A stretch of 64,000 bases of DNA from Vibrio ouci (GCF_004551525.1 NZ_SATR01000022.1:17114-81113), one strand, 5' to 3'. Shown: positions 49,304 to 61,806, numbered from the stretch's first letter. The notes: generated by a model from the sequence alone, not told the origin. A program made the numbers and translations.

Positions 49304-50749
49304 TTAACGTCGCCAAAATGCTGGGAAGAACAGCACCAGCAGAGTCAAAATTTCAAGGCGCCCCATCAGCATACCTAAACTCAGTAGCCACTTTGCGCCA
49401 TCTGGCAGAGGTGCGAAGTTACCAGTCGGGCCAATGATGGTTCCCATACCAGGCCCGACGTTGGCGACGGCAGTAATGGAACCAGAAATACTGGTGATTG
49501 GGTCAAGTCCCATAGCACTTAAACCACCTGCAATGGCAATGATGGTGATAAAGAAGGTCAAGCCAAATGCCACCACAGAACGGACGATATCATCGTTAAC
49601 TGGGCGTTGATTGTAACGCTGAACAAACACTCCCGATGGGTGAATGAGCTTCATCATCTGTTTGTTGAGTAGCGTTATAGCGATCTGAAAACGGAACACT
49701 TTAATCCCGCCAGACGTTGACCCCGAGCAAGCACCTGCCATCATTAGGAAAGCAAACAAGGTCGTTGGTAATGCGCCCCAAGCGGTAAAATCTTCTAAGC
49801 CAAAACCTGTGGTGGTCACCACTGAAACAATGTTGAACATGGATACTCGCAGCGCGTCGGATATGGCGTAGCCATCACGAATCACCAGCCAAGCTGAGAT
49901 AATCAGACTGCTGATGAGAAATAGGTAAGTAAAGCCACGCACTTGAGCATCCTTGAACAGGTGATCCAGACGGCGCTTACGCAATGCTGCAACAAAGAGC
50001 AAGAACGGCAAGCCACCTAAGAACATAAACACCGTTGCCACCCAATGAGCTTCGTTGGAGAAGTGGTTCATCGAACCATCAGAGGTGGAGTAGCCGCCAG
50101 TGGATAAGGTGGTGAAAGAGTGATTGATCGCTTCAAAAAAGGTCATGCCAGAGGCAAGGTAAGCGAGCAAACACAAGCCGGTCAGTACCAGATAAACCGC
50201 AACAATGTTTTTCGCAACGGTTTTAGCTCTCGGACTACTTTTGTCTGACCAGTCAGAGGATTCAGTGTGGAATAGCTTCATACCACCGACGTTGAGCATT
50301 GGTAGTACGGCTACCGCCATCACGATAAAGCCTATTCCCCCCAGCCATTGCAAGATACTGCGCCACAATAAGATACTCGGTGCCATCCCATCTAAGCCGC
50401 TTAGTACCGTGGAGCCTGTGGTGGTGATGCCCGACATGGTTTCAAAGTAGGCATCGGTGAAGCTGATATGGTTGATAAAGACAAATGGCAGTGCGGCAAA
50501 GGCGCTGGCAATGGTCCATACCAAGCTCGTGATTAAGAACATGTCCCGCACACTGAGCTTAAAGGCCTTGGTACGGCCGATAGTTAAACAGGCAAAGGCG
50601 GCAATATGGGTGATCACTACGGCTTGACCAAACTCTAAGAAGCCGGGTGTACCTGTGATAAAGGAGACCAAAGTTGGAACGTACATAAATAGGGCTAGCT
50701 TAGATAACACTAGCCCGATAACGAACAGTACGGGACGGAAGTTGACCAT
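49304..50749 (-). CDS. trkH: Trk potassium uptake channel subunit TrkH
   Basis: The product is 481 aa with four membrane-pore-membrane repeats. Filter-type loops are visible at ETMSGITTTGSTVL, NHSFTTLSTGGYS, SVVTTTGFG and SITAVANVGPGMG. TrkH conducts K+ (also Rb+) under control of the TrkA ring. It follows trkA by 9 bp on the same strand, and Vibrio TrkH-TrkA is the structurally studied member of the family. Confidence 0.97.
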   Translation of the reverse strand: MVNFRPVLFVIGLVLSKLALFMYVPTLVSFITGTPGFLEFGQAVVITHIAAFACLTIGRTKAFKLSVRDMFLITSLVWTIASAFAALPFVFINHISFTDAYFETMSGITTTGSTVLSGLDGMAPSILLWRSILQWLGGIGFIVMAVAVLPMLNVGGMKLFHTESSDWSDKSSPRAKTVAKNIVAVYLVLTGLCLLAYLASGMTFFEAINHSFTTLSTGGYSTSDGSMNHFSNEAHWVATVFMFLGGLPFLLFVAALRKRRLDHLFKDAQVRGFTYLFLISSLIISAWLVIRDGYAISDALRVSMFNIVSVVTTTGFGLEDFTAWGALPTTLFAFLMMAGACSGSTSGGIKVFRFQIAITLLNKQMMKLIHPSGVFVQRYNQRPVNDDIVRSVVAFGLTFFITIIAIAGGLSAMGLDPITSISGSITAVANVGPGMGTIIGPTGNFAPLPDGAKWLLSLGMLMGRLEILTLLVLFFPAFWRR

Positions 50750-50758
50750 AACAGAGCC

Positions 50759-52135
50759 TTATAGGAAGAATGGACTCGGTTGGAATAAGGCTTCGACGTC
50801 TGGCACGTATTTCTTGTCGACGAGGAACATCACCACGTGATCATCTTGTTCGATAACCGTACGGTCATGAGCGATCAAGACTTCTTCACCACGAACAATG
50901 GCGCCAATGGTTGTACCCGGTGGCAGTTTGATGTCACCAATCGCGCGACCCACTACCTTAGAGGTGGTTTCGTCACCGTGGGCAATGGCTTCGATCGCTT
51001 CGGCAGCGCCACGGCGTAGAGAGGATACGTTCACAATATCAGCACGACGAACGTGGGTAAGTAGCGCAGAAATCGTCGCTTGCTGCGGAGAGATTGCCAC
51101 ATCAATCACGCCACCTTGAACAAGGTCAACGTAAGCACCACGTTGGATCAACACCATGGCTTTCTTTGCGCCCATGCGCTTGGCGAGCATGGCGGACATG
51201 ATGTTGGTTTCATCTTCGTTGGTGAGGGCGATAAATACATCAACTTGGTCGATGTTCTCTTCGGTCAGCAGTTCTTGGTCTGCGGCGTCACCACAGAACA
51301 CAATGGTGTTCTCTAATTCTTCCGACAGTTTTTCAGCACGCTGGTAGCTGCGCTCAATCAGTTTCACGCTGTATGACTGCTCAAGGCGGCGCGCCAAGCT
51401 AGCACCGATGTTACCACCACCAACAATCATGATTCGGCGGTAAGGTTTTTCTAGGCGCTGCAGTTCACTCATCACCGAGCGAATGTGGTTACTTGCCGCA
51501 ACAAAGAACACCTCATCATCGGCTTCAATGATGGTAGTACCTTGTGGGCGAATTGGACGGCCTTGACGGAAGATCGCCGCAACACGGGTATCAATGTGCG
51601 GCATGTGTTCACGCAGTGCGGATAGGGCATTGCCCACCAATGGACCACCGTAATAGGCTTTAACTGCTACTAGGCTCACTTTTTGCTCGGCAAAACTCAC
51701 CACCTGAAGCGCACCAGGGTACTGGATTAAGCGTTCGATATAGCTCGTCACTAGCTCTTCTGGAGCGATAAGGTGGTCAACCGGTACCGCACCCGATTGG
51801 AATAGCGCTTCTTTCTCCGACAAATATTGCGGCGAACGGATACGAGCAATTCGGTTGGGAGTGTTAAACAGAGAAAAGGCTACCTGACAGGCGGCCATGT
51901 TGGTTTCATCCATGTTGGTTACCGCAACCAACATATCGGCATCTTGAGCGCCCGCTTCACGTAGCACATCTGGGTGACTCGCATAGCCATTCACAACTCG
52001 TAAATCGTATTTATCTTGCAGCTCACGCAAGCGATCGCTGTCTCTGTCTACGATGGTGATGTCATTGTTTTCACCGACCAGGTTTTCTGCCAGTGTGCCG
52101 CCAACCTGACCCGCACCAAGAATGATGATTTTCAT
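50759..52135 (-). CDS. trkA: Trk potassium uptake regulator TrkA
   Basis: The product is 458 aa starting [20 protein letters not shown], which is the usual family length; the frame extended to 52180 is not needed. Two RCK repeats each hold a Rossmann NAD(H)-binding motif, [10 protein letters not shown] and [15 protein letters not shown] near 240, and each is followed by a TrkA-C domain. It forms the cytosolic gating ring of TrkH, responding to nucleotides. It lies between rsmB and trkH. Confidence 0.97.
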   Translation of the reverse strand: MKIIILGAGQVGGTLAENLVGENNDITIVDRDSDRLRELQDKYDLRVVNGYASHPDVLREAGAQDADMLVAVTNMDETNMAACQVAFSLFNTPNRIARIRSPQYLSEKEALFQSGAVPVDHLIAPEELVTSYIERLIQYPGALQVVSFAEQKVSLVAVKAYYGGPLVGNALSALREHMPHIDTRVAAIFRQGRPIRPQGTTIIEADDEVFFVAASNHIRSVMSELQRLEKPYRRIMIVGGGNIGASLARRLEQSYSVKLIERSYQRAEKLSEELENTIVFCGDAADQELLTEENIDQVDVFIALTNEDETNIMSAMLAKRMGAKKAMVLIQRGAYVDLVQGGVIDVAISPQQATISALLTHVRRADIVNVSSLRRGAAEAIEAIAHGDETTSKVVGRAIGDIKLPPGTTIGAIVRGEEVLIAHDRTVIEQDDHVVMFLVDKKYVPDVEALFQPSPFFL

Positions 52136-52161
52136 ACATTTATCTCGTTTAACTACTGAAA

Positions 52162-52186
52162 AGGCGGCGACTATTGTCACCGCCTA
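52162..52186 (-). terminator. Partial terminator between rsmB and trkA
   Basis: On minus AGGCGGTGAC pairs with GTCGCCGCCT (one G-U) around an AATA loop, followed by only four Ts. It could reduce but not stop readthrough into trkA. Confidence 0.6.
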
Positions 52187-52191
52187 ACTGT

Positions 52192-53472
52192 TTACGCGCT
52201 TTTGATTAACACTGCGTAGTAGAAGCCATCCATATCCTCTTCGCCAGGCAAGATCTGACGACCCGGGTTGTTGACATCAGAGCCAACTAAGGTCGCATTG
52301 CCTGTACGTTCAAGGAAAGCTTTTACTTGTAGAACGTTTTCTTGTGGGGTGATTGAGCAAGTGGCGTAAACCATAGTGCCGCCGACTTTCAATTGTCCCC
52401 ACATCGCATCCATAATTTCGCTTTGCAGCTCCGCTAAGGCATCAATGTCGTTTGCTCGGCGTAACCACTTAATATCAGGGTGACGACGGATAACGCCAGT
52501 CGCTGAACATGGTGCATCAAGCAGAATGCGGTCAAATTTGTCACCTGTCCACCACTCTTGAGGGTAACGAGCGTCGCCACAAATCACATCGGCACGCAAT
52601 TGTAGACGTTCTAGGTTGTCATAAACGCGGTCAAGACGTTTAGCGTCACAATCAATCGCAACTACTTCGGTATCTTCGGTGTGCTCAAGAATATGCGCGG
52701 TTTTACCACCAGGCGCTGCACAACAATCGAGAATCAATTCACCATTTTGCGGCTGCAGGTAGTTTACTGATAGTTGAGCGGCGGCGTCTTGCACCGATAC
52801 CCAACCGCGGTCGAAACCTGGCAGCAGCGTTACATCACAAGGTGAGGCCAATTTTATGGCATCAGCAGCTTCTGGGTGAATAGTGAATTCAATGTTTGCA
52901 TCTTTCAACAGCTCAAGGTACTCATCGCGAGTGTGGTGTTGGCGATTGACTCGCAGCCACATTGGCGCTTTGCTGTTATTGGCTTCGATCAGTTGCTCCC
53001 ATTGTTCTGGGTAGCTCTCGCGCAGCATATTCAGCAGCCAGTTCGGGTGGCCATACTTACCTGCGTTGTGGCTCACAGCTTTCTCGTCTAACGCTTCTTG
53101 GTCACGTAGGTAGCTACGCAATACTGCGTTAATAAGACCGCGCAGGCTTGGACCTTTTAACGTCTTAGTGCCTTCAACGGTTTCAGCAACCGCTGCGTGA
53201 GCAGGAATGCGCATGAAGCTCAACTGGTAAATACCAACCAAAATTAAGTGGTGAAAGACACGCTTTTTGCCTTTCAACGGGTTATCCATTAGCTCGTTGG
53301 CAATAGACTCTAGGCGCGGTAAGTATCTTAGTGCGCCGTAGCAAATTTCTTGCAACAGAGCGTGGTCTCTTGGTCTGATGGTCTTTTGCGCCGCAGGAAG
53401 GGCGTGTGAAAGAGATTGGCCTTTATCGACCACTTGGAATAGGACGTTAGCAGCAGCTGCGCGAACATTCAT
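52192..53472 (-). CDS. rsmB: 16S rRNA (cytosine967-C5)-methyltransferase RsmB
   Basis: The product is 426 aa. An N-terminal NusB-like RNA-binding domain (about 1-140) precedes the SAM methyltransferase domain with [16 protein letters not shown] near 241-256. The two catalytic cysteines lie in [15 protein letters not shown] and [12 protein letters not shown]. It methylates C967 of 16S rRNA. It is 69 bp after fmt in the def-fmt-rsmB-trkA-trkH series; the gap holds two small inverted repeats (around 53494-53511 and 53521-53538) of unknown use. Confidence 0.97.
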   Translation of the reverse strand: MNVRAAAANVLFQVVDKGQSLSHALPAAQKTIRPRDHALLQEICYGALRYLPRLESIANELMDNPLKGKKRVFHHLILVGIYQLSFMRIPAHAAVAETVEGTKTLKGPSLRGLINAVLRSYLRDQEALDEKAVSHNAGKYGHPNWLLNMLRESYPEQWEQLIEANNSKAPMWLRVNRQHHTRDEYLELLKDANIEFTIHPEAADAIKLASPCDVTLLPGFDRGWVSVQDAAAQLSVNYLQPQNGELILDCCAAPGGKTAHILEHTEDTEVVAIDCDAKRLDRVYDNLERLQLRADVICGDARYPQEWWTGDKFDRILLDAPCSATGVIRRHPDIKWLRRANDIDALAELQSEIMDAMWGQLKVGGTMVYATCSITPQENVLQVKAFLERTGNATLVGSDVNNPGRQILPGEEDMDGFYYAVLIKSA

Positions 53473-53541
53473 GATGGATACCTTGAATTAAGGGAGGGTG
53501 TCTCCACCCTCAAAATGTACGTTTCCCTTGCGGGAGAAAAG

Positions 53542-54489
53542 TTAAACCAGTTGAGTACCGACTTCAAACCAGTTTGCACGTGAGTTGAGAATATCTTGCA
53601 CGGGCATCGCTTTTTTACCTGGTACTTGCAGTTGTTCTAGTACCAGCACGCCATTGCCAGTAGCAATGTAGATGCCTGTCTTGTCTGCTTGCAGGATAGT
53701 ACCCGCTGGCTTGTTCGATGTTTGCTCATCTACACGGCTTTGCCAAACTTTGATGCTGTTTTCTACCGCCTCAAAGTGGCTTATTGGCCATGGATTGAAA
53801 GCGCGTACGCAGCGTTCAATGTGTGCAGCGTCGTCAGCCCAGTTAATACGCGCTTCTTCTTTACTCAGTTTCTTCGCGTAGTTAGCCAGTTCATCATCTT
53901 GCTTTTCAGCCACCGATTTGCCATCGGCAATATCGGCTAAACACTCAACTAGCGCATCAGGGCCAAGCTCAGCCAGCTTTTCATACATGGTCGCGCTGGT
54001 GTCCGTTGCTTCAATAGGCAAGGTCGCGATTTTTAACATATCGCCAGTATCTAGGCCGATATCCATCTGCATGATAGTCACGCCAGTCTCGTTATCACCT
54101 GCCCAAATAGAGCGTTGAATTGGAGCCGCGCCACGCCAGCGAGGAAGAATCGAGCCGTGTACGTTGATACAACCAAGTTTCGGTGTATCTAATACCGCTT
54201 GAGGTAGCAGTAGACCGTAAGCGACAACAACCATAAGGTCAGCGTTCAGTTCTGCAAGCTCTTGCTTGGCTTCGTCTGACTTGAAGTTTTCTGGTTGGTA
54301 AACCGGAATGTTGTGCTCAAGGGCAATGTTCTTTACCGGACTCGCAGTGAGTTTCTTACCACGGCCTGCTGGGCGATCTGGCTGTGTATAAACAGCGATA
54401 ATTTCATGCTCCGAAGACAACAACGCCGCCAAGTGACGGGCGGCGAAATCCGGAGTACCAGCAAAAACAATTTTCAAAGGTTTGCTCAA
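53542..54489 (-). CDS. fmt: Methionyl-tRNA formyltransferase
   Basis: The product is 315 aa starting [20 protein letters not shown]. The formyl-transfer motif is [19 protein letters not shown] near residues 108-126, and the C-terminal OB-like tRNA-binding domain starts near 208. It formylates Met-tRNAi for translation start. Def, encoded just upstream, later removes the formyl group. The def-fmt pair is near-universal. Confidence 0.97.
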   Translation of the reverse strand: MSKPLKIVFAGTPDFAARHLAALLSSEHEIIAVYTQPDRPAGRGKKLTASPVKNIALEHNIPVYQPENFKSDEAKQELAELNADLMVVVAYGLLLPQAVLDTPKLGCINVHGSILPRWRGAAPIQRSIWAGDNETGVTIMQMDIGLDTGDMLKIATLPIEATDTSATMYEKLAELGPDALVECLADIADGKSVAEKQDDELANYAKKLSKEEARINWADDAAHIERCVRAFNPWPISHFEAVENSIKVWQSRVDEQTSNKPAGTILQADKTGIYIATGNGVLVLEQLQVPGKKAMPVQDILNSRANWFEVGTQLV

Positions 54490-54514
54490 GGTACCTTCCT
54501 TCTATTTATGGCGG

Positions 54515-55033
54515 TTAAGCTTTAGCGTTCTTCTCGTTGAAGCGCTTGATCTTAGCTAGCTTGTCTTGAATACGCTTACGTTTTAAAGGCGAAAGGTAGT
54601 CTACAAACAGTTTGCCTTCTAAGTGGTCAAGCTCATGCTGAACACAGATCGCTAATAGGTCATCAGCTTCAAATGTGAACTCTTCACCGTCGCGGTTAAG
54701 CGCTTTTACCGTTACTTCTGCTGCACGTGGCACTAAAGCTCGTGCGCCCGGTACTGATAGACAGCCTTCTTCAATGCCATCTTCACCGCGCTTTTCAAGA
54801 ATTTCTGGATTGATCAGAACCATTGGCTCATCACGAGTCTCAGAAATATCGATAACAACAATGCGTTGGTGGAAATCAACTTGGGTTGCCGCCAAGCCAA
54901 TACCTTCCTCGTCGTACATGGTTTCAATCATGTCATCAACGAACTTTTGAATCTCAGGTGTCACTGCTTCTACCGGCTTTGCTACGGTGCGAAGGCGATC
55001 ATCTGGGAATGTTAATACTTGTAATACAGACAT
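54515..55033 (-). CDS. def: Peptide deformylase
   Basis: The product is 172 aa starting [20 protein letters not shown]; the frame from a GTG two codons earlier is not needed. The three metal-site motifs are [18 protein letters not shown] and QHELDHLEG, with Cys and both His present. It removes the N-formyl group from nascent proteins. It leads the def-fmt-rsmB-trkA-trkH series on minus and is divergent from the LysM gene. Confidence 0.97.
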   Translation of the reverse strand: MSVLQVLTFPDDRLRTVAKPVEAVTPEIQKFVDDMIETMYDEEGIGLAATQVDFHQRIVVIDISETRDEPMVLINPEILEKRGEDGIEEGCLSVPGARALVPRAAEVTVKALNRDGEEFTFEADDLLAICVQHELDHLEGKLFVDYLSPLKRKRIQDKLAKIKRFNEKNAKA

Positions 55034-55209
55034 ATACACTCGAATGTTGAACTGTGCCGAATCAGGATAAACCTCGTTGGCTCAATTCTAGACATTTTAG
55101 ATGTCAAATGACAGCATCAATGCGGCTTTTTGAACAGCTTCTCTTAGCTAAAACAGTCAACAAGCGAGTTGAAGTCGGCCAAGGATTTCAATGTTGTCAG
55201 GGAATGACT

Positions 55210-56256
55210 ATGTTAGGTTTACTCAACTGCCGCGTGATTTTTCTCGGCTTACTCTTTGTCCCGCTTACCAATAGTGCTAGTGATGACCTGGCACCTGTGA
55301 CACTTAAGCAAGATGTTCCGGCTAGCTATACGGTCGTGAAAGGGGACACCTTATGGGATATTTCAGCCTTGTATCTAGAGAATGCTTGGCAGTGGCCGCG
55401 TTTATGGCAGGCTAACCCCGATATCGACAATCCTCATCTTATTCACCCCGGCGATCGCCTGTATTTGACGTGGCGAGATGGCCAACCAACGTTGAGTCTC
55501 AAGCCGATGGTCAAACTCAGCCCTAGCGTTCGTTTAGTCGATAAGCGCCCAATTCCAACCTTGAAACCTGAACTGGTGCTGTCTTACCTCGAACCCGATC
55601 GATTACTCAGTCAAGCGAGTATAGAGAGTAGTGCTCGTGTGTTGGGTGCCAGTCATGGCAGACAATTTTTAACCGAGCAAGACGCTGTGTATGTTTCTGG
55701 ACTGCAGCCACAGTCTAGCTGGGGGATTTATCGTCAAATGGCGAGTTTTACTCGTAAAGATAAGGTGGTTGTCGCTTTAAAACGCATCGCAAGCGCTGAG
55801 CAGGTGGAATATGGTGAGCATATGACACGCTTACATGTGACCGAGCAACGACAAGAAATTATGCCCAATGATATTGCGCTGCCAGAGCAGTCAGAGCTGC
55901 TGGCTAGGGCGACAAATCGTTTCTATCCGACACCTGCGCCGACAAATCACGGCGTACAGATTCTCGGCAGTTTAACGGGCCAGCGTTACGTGGGGCAGTA
56001 TGATGTGGTGGTGCTTAATCGCGGGCTGATTGATGAACTTGTTCAAGGCAATATGTTTGAGCTCTACCAACCAGGCGCGCAGGTAACGCTTGATAACGGT
56101 CAACTGGCATCGTTGGCTAATACTCATATTGGCAATTTGATTGTGATACGCCCCTATCAGCATTTTAGTCTGGCACTGGTCAGCGAAAGTACCCAACCGA
56201 TAGGTGTTGATTCTAAGCTCATAGCACCGCCTCAACTGAGCGGAGTAGAGCAATGA
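55210..56256 (+). CDS. Secreted LysM-domain protein
   Basis: The product is 348 aa starting MLGLLNCRVIFLGLLFVPLT, a signal peptide cut near residue 23. One LysM domain follows at about residues 38-90 (SYTVVKGDTLWDISALYLEN). The rest is beta-rich and of unknown function. GGGA lies 6 bp before this ATG; an ATG two codons earlier is possible, and the long frame from 55054 lacks a signal. LysM points to peptidoglycan binding. The stop overlaps the dprA start by 4 bp, so it is co-translated with dprA, an arrangement common in this group. Confidence 0.85.
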   Translation: MLGLLNCRVIFLGLLFVPLTNSASDDLAPVTLKQDVPASYTVVKGDTLWDISALYLENAWQWPRLWQANPDIDNPHLIHPGDRLYLTWRDGQPTLSLKPMVKLSPSVRLVDKRPIPTLKPELVLSYLEPDRLLSQASIESSARVLGASHGRQFLTEQDAVYVSGLQPQSSWGIYRQMASFTRKDKVVVALKRIASAEQVEYGEHMTRLHVTEQRQEIMPNDIALPEQSELLARATNRFYPTPAPTNHGVQILGSLTGQRYVGQYDVVVLNRGLIDELVQGNMFELYQPGAQVTLDNGQLASLANTHIGNLIVIRPYQHFSLALVSESTQPIGVDSKLIAPPQLSGVEQ

Positions 56257-57368
56257 ACAGTCAAGAACTGGCGGCGTGGTTAGCACTGTATTTTACGCCT
56301 CGTATTGGGCCGAAAACCTTTACTCGCTTATTAGCCATAGATACGCCAAGTAATATTGTCGGTTCGAGCAAACAGCAACTACAAGCGATTGGTCTGAGCG
56401 ATAAACAAATCCACTATTTGCATAACACTGCCATACGGGAGGTTGAGCAATGTCTGCAATGGCAACAAGAGTCTAATCAGCATATTATTTGCCAAGCTGA
56501 TAGCCATTACCCAGATTTGCTCAAGCAGGCCGAGGGGGCGCCGCCATTGTTGTTTGTCTCAGGCAGTCCTAATTGCTTGTCTATCCCCCAAGTAGCGATT
56601 GTTGGTAGCCGCAATGCGAGTATCGATGGATTAAACAGTGCAAGAAGTTTTGCCCGCAGTTTGGTTGAGCATGAGTTAGCTGTCACCAGTGGTTTAGCGC
56701 TTGGGGTCGATGGTTATGCTCATGATGGCGCGCTGCAAGGAAACGGCACCACACTAGCGGTGCTTGGTTGCGGGCTAAATACCATTTATCCCGCTCGGCA
56801 TCGAGAACTTGCTGAGCGAATCATCGACAGTGACGGAGCTTTAGTGTCTGAGTTTCACCCGTTAGCCAAACCCAAAGCGGATCATTTCCCTAGGCGAAAT
56901 CGGATCATCAGCGGGTTGTCGTTGGGGGTATTGGTGATTGAAGCGGCAGAGCAAAGTGGCTCCTTGATTACCGCGCGCTATGCAATAGAACAGGGACGAG
57001 AAGTATTCGCTTTACCTGGCTCAATTCATCAATCGAGTGCTAGAGGGTGTAACTTATTGATTAAACAAGGGGCATGCTTAGTTCTAACGGTGCAAGATAT
57101 TCTCGATGAAATTGAAACTCTACTTGCTTGGTCTGATTGTAATAAGCCACCTATTCAGCCCGAACTATTTGATATAATAGATAGTAAAGAAGAATTGCCA
57201 TTTGCTTTACTGTTAGCTAACGTAGGAAGTAAGGCTACACCAGTTGATATTCTTGCAAACAGGACCAATATACCTGTGCAGGAAGTCATGATGCAGCTCT
57301 TGGAGCTTGAGCTTCTAGGGCATGTTGTTGCAGTTTCCGGTGGCTATATTCGAAAGGGGAGGGGCTAG
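56253..57368 (+). CDS. dprA: DNA processing protein DprA
   Basis: The product is 371 aa. A SAM-like N-terminal domain precedes the Rossmann fold with [18 protein letters not shown] near 107-124 and [20 protein letters not shown]; the C-terminal winged helix is at about 305-371. DprA loads RecA on incoming single-stranded DNA during transformation. It overlaps the LysM gene and is followed by smg after 2 bp. Confidence 0.95.
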   Translation: MNSQELAAWLALYFTPRIGPKTFTRLLAIDTPSNIVGSSKQQLQAIGLSDKQIHYLHNTAIREVEQCLQWQQESNQHIICQADSHYPDLLKQAEGAPPLLFVSGSPNCLSIPQVAIVGSRNASIDGLNSARSFARSLVEHELAVTSGLALGVDGYAHDGALQGNGTTLAVLGCGLNTIYPARHRELAERIIDSDGALVSEFHPLAKPKADHFPRRNRIISGLSLGVLVIEAAEQSGSLITARYAIEQGREVFALPGSIHQSSARGCNLLIKQGACLVLTVQDILDEIETLLAWSDCNKPPIQPELFDIIDSKEELPFALLLANVGSKATPVDILANRTNIPVQEVMMQLLELELLGHVVAVSGGYIRKGRG

Positions 57369-57370
57369 CT

Positions 57371-57850
57371 ATGATGATGGATATCCTAATGTATCTGTTC
57401 GAGACTTACATCCATAGCGATGCAGAGTTACAAGTCAATCAAGATGAGCTAGAAGACGAGCTTCTTCGCGCTGGTTTTCATCAAAAAGACATCTATAAAG
57501 CCCTTGTCTGGCTAGAAGAGCTAGCGGCATTGCAGCAAAGTGAAACCCACTCTGCAATTTCGGTGTGCAGCACTTCCAATTCGACTCGTATTTACACTAA
57601 CAAAGAGTGTGAACGTCTATCGATTGAATGTCGTGGTTTTTTGACCTTCCTTGAGCAGGTCAATGTCCTGACGACAGAAACTCGTGAAATGGTCATTGAC
57701 CGTATTATGGGGTTAGAAACCGATGAGTTTGAGTTGGATGATCTAAAATGGATTGTCTTGATGGTGCTGTTTAATGTACCGGGCAATGAGAACGCTTATA
57801 CGCTTATGGAAGAGCTGTTGTATACCAAAGAGCAAGGTATTCTTCACTAA
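57371..57850 (+). CDS. smg: Smg family protein
   Basis: The product is 159 aa starting [20 protein letters not shown]; the first Met could also be the second or third codon. Conserved blocks include [20 protein letters not shown] and [20 protein letters not shown]. The function is unknown, though the family is fixed in the dprA-smg-yrdD order in enterics and vibrios. No special motif is seen. Confidence 0.93.
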   Translation: MMMDILMYLFETYIHSDAELQVNQDELEDELLRAGFHQKDIYKALVWLEELAALQQSETHSAISVCSTSNSTRIYTNKECERLSIECRGFLTFLEQVNVLTTETREMVIDRIMGLETDEFELDDLKWIVLMVLFNVPGNENAYTLMEELLYTKEQGILH

Positions 57851-57865
57851 TCTTCATGAGTTGAT

Positions 57866-58447
57866 ATGAGTAACAAGATTGATCAGACCCTGTTTTCTGC
57901 GCATGAGCATGCGTTGGAGCATCAGTCATGTCCTAAATGCCAAGCGGAGCAGCGTGAAGGTGAGCTTCAGCTGCGCCACGGCAAACATGGTCCTTTCCTT
58001 GGTTGTAACCAATATCCTGAGTGTGATTTCATTAAGCCCTTGCACCAAAACGATGGACACATCGTTAAAGAGCTAGGTGTGCCATGCCCTGAATGCGGTA
58101 ATGAGCTGGTATTGCGTCAGGGGCGCTACGGCATGTTTATTGGCTGCAGCCACTACCCAAGTTGTCACCATATCGAGTCTCTCGATCAGCCTAAACAAGA
58201 GCAGGCACCGCAAACGCACTCGTGCCCTGAATGCCATAAAGGCCAATTAGTTGAGCGAAAAACTCGTTTTGGCAAACTGTTTTATGCTTGTGATAACTAC
58301 CCTAAGTGTAAGTTTGCCGTCAATCAGCCTCCGGTTGCTGGCAAGTGTGAGAAGTGTGGCTATCCGCTATTGGTTGAGAAAAAGCTCGCCAGTGGTGACA
58401 AGCTGCAATGTGCTGACCGAAAGTGTCACCACATTCAACAAGATTAA
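57866..58447 (+). CDS. yrdD: Topoisomerase-type zinc-finger protein YrdD
   Basis: The product is 193 aa and consists of four C-terminal topoisomerase-I-like zinc ribbons, with CxxC pairs in CPKC (about 19), CPEC (about 74), CPEC (about 117) and CEKC (about 157), each with a second cysteine pair such as CNQYPEC or CSHYPSC. Such domains bind single-stranded DNA, but no topoisomerase catalytic core is present. The role is unknown. It follows smg and ends at a bidirectional terminator. Confidence 0.93.
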   Translation: MSNKIDQTLFSAHEHALEHQSCPKCQAEQREGELQLRHGKHGPFLGCNQYPECDFIKPLHQNDGHIVKELGVPCPECGNELVLRQGRYGMFIGCSHYPSCHHIESLDQPKQEQAPQTHSCPECHKGQLVERKTRFGKLFYACDNYPKCKFAVNQPPVAGKCEKCGYPLLVEKKLASGDKLQCADRKCHHIQQD

Positions 58448-58477
58448 AAAAAAACGGCGCTGGGAGCGCCGTTTTTT
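58446..58477. terminator. Bidirectional terminator between yrdD and purK
   Basis: AAAACGGCGCT / AGCGCCGTTTT with a GGG loop, an A run on the left and Ts on the right. Confidence 0.92.
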
Positions 58478-58491
58478 ATTGTTTGTTTGGG

Positions 58492-59625
58492 TTACTCAGA
58501 AAAGTTTGCGGCAAACTCGTGTACCGCAGGGAAAGCGTCTTTGTCTAAGCTATCGGCTAGTGCGCAAAGCTTACGCTGTAGCTCGCCGTTGTAGTCACCA
58601 CAAACGTTGATATGACCCATTTTGCGACCTGCACGCTTCTCTTTGCCATACCAATGCACATGGCAACCATCCATTTCAAGCACCGCTTGAGGAAGGCTAT
58701 CTTCGCCAAGAATGTTGATCATCGAAGTAGAGCGAATCAGTTTAGTTGAGCCTAGTGGTAGCCCGCATACTGCACGTAGGTGGTTCTCAAACTGACAGGT
58801 CTCTGCACCCTGTTGAGTCCAGTGACCAGAGTTGTGCACTCGTGGGGCAATCTCATTGACCAGTAGCGTACCGTCAACGTCAAAGAACTCTAGTGCTAAC
58901 ACACCGACATAGTTGAGCTTGTTGGCAACGGCAGTGAACATCTGCTTAGCTTGCTGTTGCAGTTCTGTATCGGCAATCGCGGTTGAAAGTGTCAGCACGC
59001 CATCGGTATGCACGTTTTCTGCCAGTGGGTAGACTGCAACGCTGCCATCTTTAGCGCGCGCACCGACCAAAGACACTTCACGATTAAAGGGTACGAACTC
59101 TTCAGCAACAATTGCTTGAGTCTCGGTAGTGGCAATACATTCAGCCATTTCAGCCCAGATGCTATCGGCTTGCGCTGGATCTTTTAGTCGCCATTGCCCT
59201 TTACCATCGTAGCCACCCAAGGCGCTTTTTAGCACCATCGGAATACCGACATGCTCAATCGCGCGATCAAAGTCTTCACGGTTATTGATGACATAATATT
59301 TAGCATTACGTACACCCGCATCATCAAGCAATCCTTTCTCAATACGGCGATCTCCGCCAGCTTTGATAGCTTCACTTGATGGGAGGAACTTACCGCTTTG
59401 CTCACAGATCGCAAGAATGTCGTGAGGAATATGTTCGAACTCGGCTGTGATGACGTCAGCGGTTTCAATCGCACTGTCTAAGCCGTGACCTATCACGGTT
59501 TGCGTCAGTGGATGGACGATGTTTTGGCTGCCAACATCATACGCTGAGATCTTGATGTTCAGCGGAGCGCCCGCCAGTGACATCATGCGAGCTAATTGAC
59601 CTGCACCTAGCACTAAAACATGCAT
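58492..59625 (-). CDS. purK: N5-carboxyaminoimidazole ribonucleotide synthase
   Basis: The product is 377 aa, an ATP-grasp enzyme starting [20 protein letters not shown]. Motifs include [18 protein letters not shown] (ATP-binding Lys and Gly loop) and [17 protein letters not shown]. It carboxylates AIR with ATP and bicarbonate to N5-CAIR. It follows purE by 4 bp, under the PurR-type operator at 60189. Confidence 0.97.
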   Translation of the reverse strand: MHVLVLGAGQLARMMSLAGAPLNIKISAYDVGSQNIVHPLTQTVIGHGLDSAIETADVITAEFEHIPHDILAICEQSGKFLPSSEAIKAGGDRRIEKGLLDDAGVRNAKYYVINNREDFDRAIEHVGIPMVLKSALGGYDGKGQWRLKDPAQADSIWAEMAECIATTETQAIVAEEFVPFNREVSLVGARAKDGSVAVYPLAENVHTDGVLTLSTAIADTELQQQAKQMFTAVANKLNYVGVLALEFFDVDGTLLVNEIAPRVHNSGHWTQQGAETCQFENHLRAVCGLPLGSTKLIRSTSMINILGEDSLPQAVLEMDGCHVHWYGKEKRAGRKMGHINVCGDYNGELQRKLCALADSLDKDAFPAVHEFAANFSE

Positions 59626-59629
59626 TGCA

Positions 59630-60115
59630 TTAGTCCTCAGCTGGGTTTGGGTTAGCTAGAACGGTTTCAGTCTGTTCAGCGCGGAACGCTTCAACCTTCG
59701 CCATGACTTCTTCATCGTGAGTACCAAGGATTTGCGCTGCTAGAATGCCCGCATTGGCTGCGCCCGCTTCGCCGATAGCTAACGTACCGACCGCAATACC
59801 TTTTGGCATTTGCACGATAGAGTAGAGTGAATCTAGGCCGCTCAGTGCGCGTGACTGTACAGGTACACCAAGCACTGGCAATGAAGTGAAGGCTGCCGCC
59901 ATACCTGGAAGATGTGCTGCGCCGCCAGCTCCAGCAATGATCACTTTCAGACCACGCTCTTTTGCGCTATTTGCATAGTCAGCAAGCAGTTGAGGTGTGC
60001 GGTGCGCAGAAACAACTTTTGTTTCGTACTCAACGCCGAATCTATCCAGCATTTCTGCTGCTAGTTTCATGGTTGGCCAATCTGATTTAGAACCCATGAT
60101 GATACCGACTTTCAT
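59630..60115 (-). CDS. purE: N5-carboxyaminoimidazole ribonucleotide mutase
   Basis: The product is 161 aa starting [20 protein letters not shown], the usual family length; AAGGAG lies 7 bp upstream and rejects the longer frame to 60187. The catalytic motif GSKSDWPTM and the HRTPQ segment are present. It moves the carboxyl group of N5-CAIR to form CAIR in purine synthesis. It is the first gene of purEK. Confidence 0.97.
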   Translation of the reverse strand: MKVGIIMGSKSDWPTMKLAAEMLDRFGVEYETKVVSAHRTPQLLADYANSAKERGLKVIIAGAGGAAHLPGMAAAFTSLPVLGVPVQSRALSGLDSLYSIVQMPKGIAVGTLAIGEAGAANAGILAAQILGTHDEEVMAKVEAFRAEQTETVLANPNPAED

Positions 60116-60166
60116 CTCAAACTCCTTCAAAGCTGCGTAGAATTGGTGATCAAATAATTTGAGCGC

Positions 60167-60204
60167 ATTATACGGGGATTTTATCACTAAGCAAACGTTT
60201 GCGT
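60167..60204 (-). promoter_or_regulatory. purEK promoter with overlapping PurR box
   Basis: On minus the -10 is TATAAT (60167-60172) and the -35 TTGCTT (60189-60194), 16 bp apart. The -35 is inside AAGCAAACGTTTGCGT (60189-60204), one base from the PurR consensus ACGCAAACGTTTGCGT. PurR with hypoxanthine or guanine would block RNA polymerase here. Confidence 0.88.
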
Positions 60205-60309
60205 CTGGTTTGGATGAGCAGATGAAAGATTGTCACTTAAATAGCTTTAGTCACGACTAACGATTATTTGTACACTTAACTCAAACCGCTAATCAAATAG
60301 GATGCTTAG

Positions 60310-60867
60310 GTGAGTAACTTTGAGCGAGCACTCAGTGCACTAAAACAGGGTGAAGTGATCGCCTACCCAACAGAAGGCGTGTTTGGGGTTGGCTGTGATC
60401 CTGATAACCCGAGTGCGATAAAAAAGCTACTAGAACTTAAACAACGTCCGGTAGAGAAAGGGCTTATTCTGATTGCCGCTAATTACCAGCAGCTGCTGCC
60501 TTATATTGATCAGCAAGCTTTGAGCGCCGAACAGCTAGAGCGAGTGCAGCAAACTTGGCCTGGGCCTGTCACTTGGATCATGCCAAGCAGTGATAAAGTC
60601 TCTAATTGGGTGTCGGGGCAACATGACTCAATTGCCGTGCGTGTGACTGATCATCCTTTGGTACAAAAGATGTGTAATGCATTTGGAAAGCCGTTAACCT
60701 CTACCAGCGCGAACCTAACCGGTGAGCCACCATGTGTCACCACCGAGCAAGTTTATCAGTACCTTGGTGATAAATTGGTGGCAGTACTAGAAGGGCAAAC
60801 GGGTGGTCGAACAAACCCAAGTGAAATTCGTGATGCAAGAACCGCACAAGTATTGAGACAGGGTTAA
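60310..60867 (+). CDS. tsaC: L-threonylcarbamoyladenylate synthase TsaC
   Basis: The product is 185 aa from a GTG start ([20 protein letters not shown]), YrdC/RimN type without the extra domain of TsaC2/Sua5. The motifs KRPVEKGL-like ([13 protein letters not shown]) and [12 protein letters not shown] mark the active site. It makes threonylcarbamoyl-AMP for the t6A37 modification of ANN-decoding tRNAs. It is divergent from purE and 21 bp before hemF. Confidence 0.94.
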   Translation: MSNFERALSALKQGEVIAYPTEGVFGVGCDPDNPSAIKKLLELKQRPVEKGLILIAANYQQLLPYIDQQALSAEQLERVQQTWPGPVTWIMPSSDKVSNWVSGQHDSIAVRVTDHPLVQKMCNAFGKPLTSTSANLTGEPPCVTTEQVYQYLGDKLVAVLEGQTGGRTNPSEIRDARTAQVLRQG

Positions 60868-61806
<939 letters not shown>

